Positions 42,435 to 54,400 of a stretch of 64,000 nt of DNA are shown one piece after another. The position numbers and the translations under genes are program-made. The notes beneath the pieces were generated by a model. That model saw only the letters and a list, made by a program, of their open reading frames with translations. It did not search any database and was not told the DNA's origin. The stretch comes from Heterocephalus glaber. Its lineage: Eukaryota; Chordata; Mammalia; Rodentia; Bathyergidae. How positions within the stretch are numbered: the first letter of the stretch is position 1; each line of letters begins with the position of its first letter. The DNA is taken from positions 6,187,087 through 6,251,086 of the forward strand of contig NW_004624842.1 of assembly GCF_000247695.1 (NCBI RefSeq), in the 5' to 3' direction.

Positions 42435-45400
42435 TCAGGATGCCACAGTGAGCACAACGGCGTTCTGCAAGGAGCAATAGTCCTCGATTAGCCTCTGAGA
42501 GCTCAGACCCCAAACCCAGCCACGTCCCCACTCTTGGACCACCTGCATCATCCACCACTCCACCCTGCAGCTAGCGCGGCACATGGAACACAGCTGGTGC
42601 TCGACAAATGAATGTGTGGACAAATGGGTAAAGGATAATTGAATGACGCCCAGTGTGGGACGAGGTGCTGACTTGAGAGTCAAGTTCAAGTGCTATTTCT
42701 GCCAATAATAATGCGCCATGTGACCTTGGGCTAGAGATTTGGCCTCCTCAGCCTTGGTCCTCATCTGAATGCTGGGTACAGAACTTCCTGCTCTGACTAC
42801 CTTCCAGAGCTGCTCCAAGACTCAAAGTTGGGTGGTTTGAACAGGATTGTTGGTAGTCAGCAAAAAGAAGTGTCATGATCTATTAGCCACACCTGCCACT
42901 TTACAGGTGTTTGCTACCTGTGGGCCTGGGGATCTGCAACTCTGTGAGTAAATGTGAGGTTCCATCCTACAGGCCAGACGTGTCTGAATTCAATGGGCAA
43001 GGATTCTGTGATCAACTGACAATGTCTACCAAGAGCGAGGCGGGAAGGAGTGGGAGCATGAGTGCCACATATTTGCCATTCCCAAGTTGCGTCATTTGTA
43101 ATTCTTTTAGGAAACGGCACAGGGACAGACCAGAGGACGAGGCAGAGCATCTCCTCACGAGGGCCAAGCAGGGCTCTCCAGACACAGTGCTGAGACCCAT
43201 CTAGGCCACAGCTCCATGGGAATCTCACCTCGATGATGTCCAGATTTGAACTGACAAAATTGACATTGAGAATCTTAGGCAGGGGAATTCCAACCTGCAG
43301 GTCCACTGTGACAGGGAATGATCAAAACAAAGATATATGAGAGTCGGGGGTGTCAGACCCTAGGGATCCTTGAACCCTGCTGACCCTCCTCCACTGCTTT
43401 CTTTGAGCCAGCCATTTCTCTTCTTGGGGATTTGGCTTCCTATTGGAAAACTACTATTCATCTTACTATACCCAAACAAAAAAGTCCCTTTTCTGTACTA
43501 CACCAATGGCACCCCTCAGCAAAGCCTCCTGGAGCTCCATTAATCCCTTGCATACTCGGTGCCATCTACAGCCTAACCATTTGTTCATAGGACATTTCCC
43601 ACTGGATTGGGGGTGTTCAAGGTCAGATATGCTCTTGGGCCTTAAATACTGGCACGATGTAGGTGTTAATCAATGCTGTTTGGATGGAAACATTGGCACC
43701 TCAGTTCCTGCATCTTACAAATGGGACCCTTAGAATGTTCTCAATCCCTCTCTTGCCTCAGTGTCCCTATCAGAGCAATGGAGAGAGGCAACAGGCTAGG
43801 ACAATCCCGAGTTCTGACACCTCCTGTGTCCAAGAAGAGAGCAGAGGTCACCATACCATTGAGCTTTGGCACATATGCAGCCCGGAGCACATCACTGAGC
43901 CATTCTTCCAAATGGGATGCCTGTAACAGAGCCCACAGTGGTGGGGAGGTTTGACCCCACAGGGACAGCGCCGCTCTTCCCAGGGAAGGAGGCCAGAGGC
44001 CCATTCAGGCCTCCTCCAAACCCAAGGACACAGTCCCTGGCAAGCACAGGGCCCACGTGGATGGGCTGCCCACCAGGGATCCCCAAGGGCACTCAGATTT
44101 AGGGTGGCTTCACACTCAGCCTAGGAGTTCAGAAAAGGCACCCTTCCAAAAGTCTGTGGGGCAAGGGGAGCAGGGCAGTGCCTGAGAAAGAAGAAAGGAA
44201 GTGTGCCCAGCTCCAGGAGAACACTGAAGTCTGACCTAATATCTCTTTCAGCGAAGGGCCTCTTGGAATGTTCTAGAATAGTGATGGCGAACCTTTTAGA
44301 AACCTAGTGCCAAACTGCAACCCCCCAAAAAAATTTGTTGTCAAGTGCCAATACTGGAATTAAACCTGAATACTGAGATTTTAGTTTAGAAAACACAACT
44401 CTACATTAACATTTTTTGTTTTAAAAGAAAAACACAATAACACACATGCCATGGGTTGGCCACCACTGTTCTAGAACCTGAGCCCATTAAGAGAGTCTAG
44501 AACCTCAGACTCTGTGAAGCAGGAATCACAGGGTTCTGAGGGACTCTGAAATGTTAGAACTTTCTGAGGTAAGGAATTTTATTTCTTGTGTGACATTCCA
44601 GAACTTCGTGGGGTTCTAGATATCATAACTTTGTGAGAATCCACGACTTTGGAAGATCATGATTTTCACTTTCCTGAGATGATGGCTGTTGCACATATGT
44701 GCATGTACACACACACACACACCTGCCCGATGCTTGTCCGCCGTAGCTTACTGGGGCAGAACCCAGACTGAGGCCACCTCAGCCATGGCCCATGACCCAT
44801 CCCCACTCCTTTCTTGCCCCACCTGAAGACACCCCCCCCGCCAGCGCCAGGCTTCTCCCCGACTCAGAAACTTACATCAAAGGTGTAGGCTGAGGAGACC
44901 AGCTTGCCACTGAGCCTGGCAGAGAGAAGAGAGAGTGAGGGGCCCAGCCCCCACTGCACCCCCTGCTGAGAGCTGTCCTGCCCACCCCAGCCACAGCTCT
45001 GCAGGATAGGGACACGGACGGGGGGGGGGGTGCTGGCTCAGCTCTGCCTCCACCCAGCTGGACTCAAAACTCAGTTTTTCTCCCTGTAAAGTAGACCAGG
45101 AAGGCTCTAACCTCCTTCTGAGAATCATGACCACCTCTGACTCTGACCATGGAGCCTTGGTCTGAGCCTAGCTGTTTGACCCTTTGTCCTTAGACTGAGC
45201 ACTAGACACAGGATGCTCTGCATACAGCAGGCACTCACTAAAGGCAGATCTAGAATCTGGATCCATATCCTTAGGCCCTCAAAGACCAAGGCATGAGCTG
45301 CCACCAGGGGGCAGCAGTGAGGCCAGGCTGGACCAGGCCCGGTCAAAATTGTCTAGTGGCAGTGAACCCATTCTATGCAAGGAAGTAGTAGCTCAAGGGG

Positions 45401-48400
45401 ACACTGAAAGTGGGTCACGTGAGCACTGGGTGCCTATGGCTCAGGACAAGCAGGTCTCAGAATCCCCTGGGAAAGCCTCTGCAAGTGGGGCTGAGGAAGC
45501 AGGCCCCCACTTGGCAGGGGCGTAGGCCTGAAGAGGGGCCTAGACCACAGACCTGTTTCCTGTGTGAGCCTGGGCCTCATGGCACTTTGCAAACTGCAAA
45601 GTGCTGTGCGTGTGTAAGGAAGGACTGTCATTGGCAGCATCGTCTTGGCTATTGTGATTATCATGTGGTTTGGTTACCACAGGGGCAGGACACTGGAGAA
45701 ATCACAAGTCCAAGTGAGGAACAAAGGCATCTGCAACACTCCAGGAGAGCAATGCGTGGAGTCAGCCCCCAGGACAGGCTGTGAGCAGGCCCAGGCAGTG
45801 GGAGATGCCGCAGCTGCAAAGTGACCAACATTGTCCCTCCCTGGCGGGACCTGACAACCAGGAAGACCCGGGTGAAACGCCTATATTAGTGGATGCTTCA
45901 GCAGCAGCAGCTAGTTCCTGTTTTAGGTGGTTCCTAATTTTATTCCTGGAGACAGGAACAAGATCCTGTTTTCAGGAGCCCACATTACCGTTCCAGGGAC
46001 AGGGAGAGGTGCAGCTTGGTGGCTGAGGGAGCCAGCTGGGCATTTAGAATCAGCACCTGTGTGGGAAGTGGGAGCAGAAGTCACCTAGGATTCCATGGAG
46101 ATGGGGACAGTCTGCCTGAGCTGGCAGCGGGTCTCTGCACCTGTGCCCTCCACCAGCTCTATGAGGCCCTACTGTGTGTCGCAGGTATGCACTGGGAGGA
46201 GCACTGGGGCTAAGCTGGGGGAGGGCAGGGTCAGAGCTCCAGGTGGTGGCCCACAGGGATGGGCCTGAGGAACTAGAAGGCCGGGGTTGGGCCGGGGATT
46301 CAGCTCAGTGGTTTTGCTGCCTGCTGTGCAAGCTCAAAGACCTGAGTTCGATCCCCAGTACAAAAAAAAAAGAAGGCCGGGGTTGAGGCAGGTGCCACCC
46401 AGGCCAGAGAGGGAGAGAGGGACCCTCTCTGGTCAGATGGGGACAACCAGTGGAGGTGGGTTGTGGGGAGAGGCCTGGAGGTGGGGCCCCTGTTGGGAGG
46501 TACAGAGGTGTTCACAAAACAGCTGTGTAGAGGTGGGGCCTCCTGAGGCCCACAGGAAGCAGAGCAACAGTCCCAGCCCAATCAGAGGGGTGCCAAGGAG
46601 TAGGCAGGAGTTGAGGTGGGTGCTAGGGGCTCATCCTGGGGGAGGGGCCTTCTGGGCTGAGCTGCACAGGGCCCACCCCGAAATCAGGCAGATACCCCTG
46701 GGCCCCCACCCAGAACCCAGCTCTGGCCACTCACCTCGTTCAGCTGGAAGAGGGCTGAAGGGGTCCCCTGAGGGACAGCAGACAGCACGTGGATGGTAGC
46801 CGGGATGGAGACCGTGGCCTTCTTTTTCTGCAGCGAGATGGTGGGTGCTTCCTTCACCCTCAGTGAAAGTAGGAGATGCTGGCCTGGGGGTAACTTCCCC
46901 AGGGCCTAGAGAGAGGCAGGAGCAGAGCAGAGCATTTGAGGGCTGCTTCACTGCCCCAGCATTAGAGTTTGGTCAGTCAATCAACAAACACGTCTTGAGC
47001 ATCTAGTGGGTACCAGGCACCGTGCCAAGCCTGAGTTTACAGCCTGACCCAGACAGGCCTGGTCTCCGCCCTACAAGGCTGACATTCAGCCACTAAAAAG
47101 TGGAGCCACCAAATCAGACTCCCTGTGTTGCAGAGAAGCAACATTCTCCCCAGGTGCACAGACCCCATGTGGTGTACCCCCCTCCGCCTCCCAGGGCCAC
47201 CCCTCATGCTCCCTCTCCCCAGGTGAGGGAGCCTCGCTCCACCCATCTCAGCGCCTATCTGCCTGCAGTCCCTCTGCCTGCAAATGCCTTCCCCAGGTGA
47301 CTGCTGCTTCTCTCCCTCTCAGCTTCTGCTCAAACAACACCTCAGCGAGGCCTCGCAGAGTGCACTGCGGAAGAAGCACCCTGTACCCCACCCTACTCCT
47401 CTGCTCTATGCCCTCCTCATCTGATACTGATAGGCTCATAGTCTGCTTATATTTATTTGTGTGATGGCTGCCGCCTCCTCCAGGACAGCAGCCCCTGAGC
47501 TCAGGGGCTTTGCCCCCACTTTTCATGTTTGCTCTTCTGCATCCTCAGGGGCAGGAACCTCTGAGCCAGCACAGGGCCTGGAGTGTAGCAAGTACCAATT
47601 GTGTGTTTGTTGACTGGCTAACCAACTCACATAATCAGGAAGTTCTGAGTCTCATAACCATAGCATCATGGCTTTCTAGAAGTGATGGAAATCATGAAAC
47701 CATAGAAGCTTAGAACACAGAAGCATGGCCTCAGCATACTTGTACCATGGTATCTGGGGACCCATACTCCAAGCCCAGTCACCCCAAGCTGCAGGCTCAT
47801 CAAGACAGGGAATCACTAGATTCCACCCTCGTGGGGCCACAGAATCTGAAGCCAAGACCAGACTCACTCTGGGGTCACATGAGTGGGCTCTATGGGCTCT
47901 TCTCAGTTGGCTCTGAGGCTGACAAAGGCATCAGTCAGGCCCAGGGGACAGTACCAGCTCCTCGAACTAGAGTGAACCAGCCCAGTAGGCTGCACCCGAG
48001 GTTGCTGTCCCAGCCCCTCTCCACTACCTCACAACTCCTGCCCTCAGGAAGTTCTTCTGGATGTCTGACTCCAGTCTTTCTTCCCTGAGACTCCTCTGCC
48101 TTTTAGCCAAGAGACTCAGAAGTGGAAGCCCCAACCTCGTTTTGCGAGACTGCTTTGAATTATCCACCTCCAAGGACTCACAGAGCTCGTCCTCTGCACC
48201 CCCAGACTCAGCTGCCACCTGCACCCTCTCAGTGAATGCCCACACTCTCTGGGCCTCTTCCCAACCTCTGTCTCATAGTCATTTGCACTTCAGGATAAAT
48301 TCAGATTCTCACAGCTGGGGAGTGGCCAGTCCAGTGTCAGTTGAGTGAAGAGGAAAGTGGGGGCTGGGCCCCCAGACCTCATATTAATGGCCACTCGTCT

Positions 48401-51400
48401 GCTCTCCTGACTCTCCACCCTTTCCTCCCCTCTCCATAGCCAGCCCTGAGTCAGCTCTCAGGGCAAGAGAGCCAAGATCATGAGGATGAGGTAGAGGAGG
48501 GAAGGTCTCAGCAGCATGGAAAGGACCCCCTGTGCCCTACATGATAGAGCGGGTGGCACAGGGCAAATGGCTTCTGGAGAGGTCAAACCCGGGCCCTTCC
48601 TCTCCTTTCGAAGCAAATTTATTGTCGGAAGGAACATCGTGTTATTCTTTCACAGTTTAGTGTGAATGTGGACTCAACATCAACCGCAGTTGCCTGGAGA
48701 GCTGAATCGAGAAAGATGCTGGAGTCCATGCAGACTCACAGGGAAAGAGCTACTGTGTCAAAGCCCGTGTGAAGGCCACTCACCTCTGGGACCAAAGCTG
48801 CCAGGCCTGAGGTGGTCATCAGAATGTTGCTGGGAACCTAAACCCCCAGCAGGAGAGGGGGTCAGTGAACACAGAAACAGGACAGCAGGCCCTCCACACG
48901 CACAGAGCAGTGCTGTCAGTCCCTCCCTCACCCCGCCCTGCCAGTCCGACACCCACTGCTGCGAACCCTCAAGTCTGTTCTCTTCATTTTTATGTTACCA
49001 GGGACTTAACCCAGGACCTTCACACTGAGCTACGTCCCCCACCCTTTTTTATTTTTATTTATTTCTTTTGGTACCAGGGATCGAACTCCGGTCCTTGCGC
49101 TTTCAAGGCAGGCAGCAGAACCACTGAGCTAAATCCCTGGCCCTCCCTTTTTATTTTTATTTTCAGACAAGGTCTTGCCAAGTTGTTAAGTTTCCCAGGC
49201 TGAACTGGAACTCAGTCCTCCTGCCTCAGCCTCCTGAGTGCTGGGATTACAGGTGTGTGAGATCACGCCTGGCAAACTCTGGAGAAGGTAGAGGAACTGT
49301 TAACCATTCCCACTTTAGTGTAAAAATGAGCTCAGACTCAGGAAAGACTCATCTGTTGCAAGAATGGGACATTGGCTTCATTTCCTTGCCAATTCTGCTC
49401 AGAGGAAAGTTGGGAACACTTCCTGGGTGGCTGAGTTGAGAAGCATTCAGAGGTCTCACTCAGGTTTAACTAAGTACAGGGCCTCCAAGCATGAGTGATG
49501 TTCTCCCCAAGTACTGGACAGGCAGCAGTAGTGTCTGCACTGTGCACTTGCCTGGCTCTCTCTGTCACCGGGCAGGAGGCCCAGCAGGGCTGACCGGTGA
49601 TGGTATGACAGGTTGGCACTGGCACTGCCCATGCATGGCAGGGCAGGAATGCCCACCCAGTGCCCCCTTCCCATGCTACTCACCAGTTCGGAGGTGATGT
49701 CTGTGTCCAGGACACCATTGGTCTGCAGGACCCCGAACACAGTGCTGAAGAGGTACAGTGGCACAGTCACCTGGGATGTGTGGTCCTCCTTGGGGGGCAC
49801 CTTGATCGGGATGTGGGGCTTGGGGAAATCAATGATGTCACCGGCTACGCTCTTCACAATGGGCTGCAGGGGCAGGAGACAGGGCACAGGGCGTCTCTGG
49901 CTGCTCACCCACTGCCAAGATCCCCACCTTCGCCTTCCTGGACACCCACGTTACCCCCCTGCGGAAGGGCAGCCTGCTCAGGGGGCACTCACATTGATGT
50001 CCAGCTCTATGCACTGGTTGGAGATGAGGGGCAGGGTGGCCAGAGTGAACTCCACAGCCCCCAGACCACCGAGAGGCACAAGGGCTGCACGGGAAAGGAG
50101 GAGCAGAAAAACTCCATGAGTCAAAACCCAAGAGTAGCAGCCCCTACCTGCATTATTGAGTGTCTGCTGCATGCCTAGCACTCAACTCTGTCTTCACTTG
50201 CTGCCATCACCCTCAGGGGAGGAAACTAAGGCTCAGAAGAGGAAGTCACCAGGCCACACAGTCACAGAATGGCAAAGCAACATTCCTGGTTTCCAGAGCT
50301 GGTGCCACCGACCCATGGTCCCCCTGCATCACTTACCCAACAACCCCTGATGGGGACACCACGCCCCCAGGGCTCCCTCCTTCCCCTAGCTGTGCCTTGC
50401 TGCCCTTTCCAAAACCCTTTTATGTATAAGGACACTATATCTCCAAGAAGTGCAGGTGGGGGCCTGTGGCTGTGGGTTGCAGGGTGGGGAGCTTACTCAA
50501 GTCTCAGGGCCTCTGTCTTCTCACCTGCCCGGAAATAATGTTTTCCTCCTGCTCTGATCATGAGCACTCTGTAAATACCAGTTTGCAGCTGCCCCATGTG
50601 GAGACCTCAGCCCAGAACCTCCCCAAAGCCTCTCAGGCCCAGACTCCTTCAGGACCCACCCCACTGGAGTACCAGGAGAAGGTGCCAAGAGGAGGCAGGG
50701 GCCCCAACTTACAAAGTGTGGCTCCCAGGAGCTCATTCACCACGCCCAGCACACTGTCTACCACGGGGCACAGCTGTGAGGGGAGGAGACAGATGTTACA
50801 GGAAACCCAAGGTGAACCCGACTTGGTACAGGGGGCAGCTGTGTGTCCTCTAAATGGTCTTCTCTGTGGTGCTAGGGACCGGAGCACAGCAGGGTGTGCA
50901 GACAGGCGGGAGATACAGGTAGGGGACATGGAGGGACTGAGTGAGCCCCCAAGCCCACTTGCCTCTCTTACATGAGCCCCAGCAGAAAACCCCAAAGGTT
51001 GCTGGGGAAACAGGAAGAGAGGTTTTAGAGGCCAGATGGGGCATGGGGACAAGGCCCTCCCTGAGGATACAGCATGGCTAAAGTTACCTCAGAGACAGCA
51101 GGCCCCTCCTGCCACCCCAGGTGGTCATCCGGAAGCCTAGAATGAAGGCCCCACAGTGGGGTACCCCCTCCCTGCACCCTAAGAGCTGGGCCAAGATCCA
51201 AACTGTCATGTGCAAACCACCGCCTGGTTCTCTCACCCTGTGCTGTGACAACAGGAAGCAGACAAAGGTTTGGACTGAATGCAGAATCTGAGCCCCATAG
51301 CCTGCCAAAGTGAGGCCGAGGCCAGCCCTTCAGTCTGCACATGGTCACAGCAGTTTGCAGGCAGACAAGAGATGGCTGCTGCCACCTTGGGGCCCCAAAC

Positions 51401-54400
51401 TTCAGAACCTCTGGGGTCAGGCAAATTACAGAAATGAGAGGAGGAGTTCAGACGCCTGGGGTGGGATGAGGCGGGGGTCCAAGCTGCAGGAAGGAGGTCC
51501 CAGGCAGCTTGGGGGTGGGGGGCAGCTCAGAGAGCCAGAAATCAGATTAAGAGAAATCTCCAACCTCTAAATGTTGGCAATGAAACCTCCTTCTGTGGCG
51601 CAGAACCCAGGTTCTGGTGAGTTGTCCTAGAGACCTCAGTTAGGGGCTGTGGGCAGATGCAGCCTCTCCCCTCACTGAAATCCACCTGAGATGGGGGTCA
51701 CGGGGGTGCAGTCGGGCGAATCCCCTCCCCTGTGCAGCTGTCTTCCAAACTGGCTTCAAGCCCAGGATAGGGCTGCCACCCCACCTCCTGGGAGGCCCTG
51801 CTCCCCTCTGCTGTCTGTGGGACCCTAGCTTGTGGCTCCCACCGCCCTTGGTGAAACGCGGCTGGAGCCAGACCCAAGTGTGGTTTGCTTCCCCTCCTGA
51901 ATCTTGACTGCCTAGGACAGCCATGGACACGCGCCTTGAGCAGCTGGTTCAATCAAGTCTCCTCTACCAGGCAAGGATATAGATGTCGTGATTTTCTAGG
52001 CATGACTGCCAAGCACAGGGCTCCATTTAAAATCAAGGGGGCCAATTTTAATTTAAAGCTAATTTAGAGGAAGACATCAATAATAATACAAGTGGCAAAA
52101 ATAGAGCAGGGGGAGAAAAGAGACTGATATTTGGGAGCAGGGGCACTTTCTAAAGAAAGAAGCTCAGGCCAGATATCAGAGACTGGGGAAACTGTGCCGC
52201 CAGAGGCCCAACAACCAGCAGGACAGGACAGCCCTGGGCAGGAGGGGACATGCAGCTAATCCCACCTGGCCCTACTTCCCAAACAGGGCGGGGCTGCCGA
52301 GGGGAAGGCCAGCAAGGGGAGGGGCCAGCTGGCCAGGACCTCACTCACCAGTCCAGGTAGCACCTCGAACAGCGTCTGTTCCACCACTGCGAAGAGGGGT
52401 GCAGGCAGCAGCCTGGGCAGAGTGAAACACAGAGGCTGTGGCTGCCCAGTGGGAACAGCAGATGACGAGTCAGGGTGGGCACTGGGGGCTCTGCATTTCC
52501 TCTGTCTACTCTCTCAGTTGGGGTTGGCTGGGGCTTGGGGGTCTGTTTTAATCCCTGGTCCTGCCTAAGACACCACCACCACTGGCTGGCTTTAGTTTCC
52601 CCATCTGGGCAATGCCCGCCTTGTACAACTGCTGGTGCTCAGACTGGATGGGAACAGATATGAATCTGGTATGCAACCTGTGCCGCACAAGTGTCTGTCC
52701 CTTTTCTCCAACTTCTGGGTCTATAATGGTCCCCAGCTCAGCATGGGGTTCAATAAATACTTGTTGAAGGAACAAATGAATGAGGAAGTGGCCTGAGGAT
52801 AAAGTCCCAGTACATGGGCTCAGGCCTGTTTGGAAGCTATGGGGGTGCAGGATCACACCCCACAGAGCCACCACCATGTGACAACATCATCCTGGACTCC
52901 ACTCCATTCAAGGCCCTCTCTAGCCCAGAGGAGCAGGACAGAGCCACTGGAACTTAAGGAGGGCAAAGTCCCCCTTCGGAAGACCTCTCTGGCAACAGGA
53001 GTCCCCACAGGGTCACTCAGCTCCAGGGAGCTGACATGGCTGTCTGGGGACCCAGCGCTGCTCAAGCTGCAAGCTGGTAGAGAGAGCTTGGGGAAGCTTG
53101 GACCTAGTCAGAGAACAGCCCATCTCCCCCCCTTCGTGAGGTGTGTGACCTTGAGCAAGCAACCTTACCCTTTCTGAGTGACATTCAACCCAAGTGTGGT
53201 AAGGCCCACCATATTCTGAATGGCCCCGCAGGAAGAAACAGATGTGTTTTCTGGATCATCAAGTCCAGTCAGTCCCTCCTCATACAAAAAGGGGACACGG
53301 AGGCCAGGCAGGGAGAAGACTCCTCTGGAGTCTCACAGACAGGGCTCTGAAGTGCTAATGGCAGAGACAGATTCTAGCAGATGGGGTCGGGAGTTCAGAT
53401 CACCCCAGGCTGGCTCCATCTGGGAGAGGGCCCTGGAGAAGCAGGACCCCCAGGAGCAGGCAGCGCACAGTGCAGGCGGGGCCAGAGTCCCTGTCCCAGA
53501 TGGGCCTTGGTCTGGTCTGTGAGTCTGTGCAGGGGTTGAAGCCTGGGAAGCAGCAGTCGCAAGAGGAGGCCCCACCCAGCCAACGCCCGAGGTTCGAGCT
53601 GGTCCAGTGCAGCCCGGGATGTGGACTCACCCTGAGAGGAGGCTGATGTGGCCTAGCAGCGTGCTGCAGCGCTTGAGAACCAGGATGGGCGTCCCCCGTG
53701 AGCTCACGCCCAGGGCCACACGCGACGACACATTCACCTCAGCTGCCAGCTGCAGGAGGCCCCCCAGGGGGCTAAAACACTTGACATTGAGGCGTGGCCG
53801 GACGCCAGGCCTCACCCGCCAGACTGTCCTGGCCACGCCCCAGTCCCCAAGGGCCCTGGGGAGGAGCTGGTGGAATGGCCTTGCATTGAGCCCCACCTGT
53901 ATTCTCACACTGTACCTCCCTGCCCCACCTACCTGTCCCTGAGCCCTCTCCCCACCCACTCTGGTGAGCCCAGGCAGTAGACCAGAGGTCTGGAGTCCAG
54001 GGAGCCACGAGGTGGAGGTCCCCAGGAGGGACGGTGGAGAAGGATCCACAGAGCATCAGTAGGGTGGGAAGAAACTGGGACCTCGGGGTGAGAGATCAAG
54101 GACCAGTAGGATGGGGTGGGGATTCCCAGTGGTACAGGAGGGTAGGGTCGCACTCACCCTGAGCCATGCAGGCCAACCTTGGTGTGAAGGTTCAGCTGCA
54201 CCCCAAACCCTGGTAGCAGCTTCAGTGACACCTTTGGCAGTGTGAGCTCCTCGATCTTCAGGCTGGGGTGGGAGAGGAAGTGGGGCTGCTCACTCCCACA
54301 TACACCCCCATTCCACCCTCACCACCACGGGCACCTGGACCATCCCTGGCCACCAGGACCCAGAGTCTCTCTTGGGAACGTCCCCTGTCCCACCTAAAAC

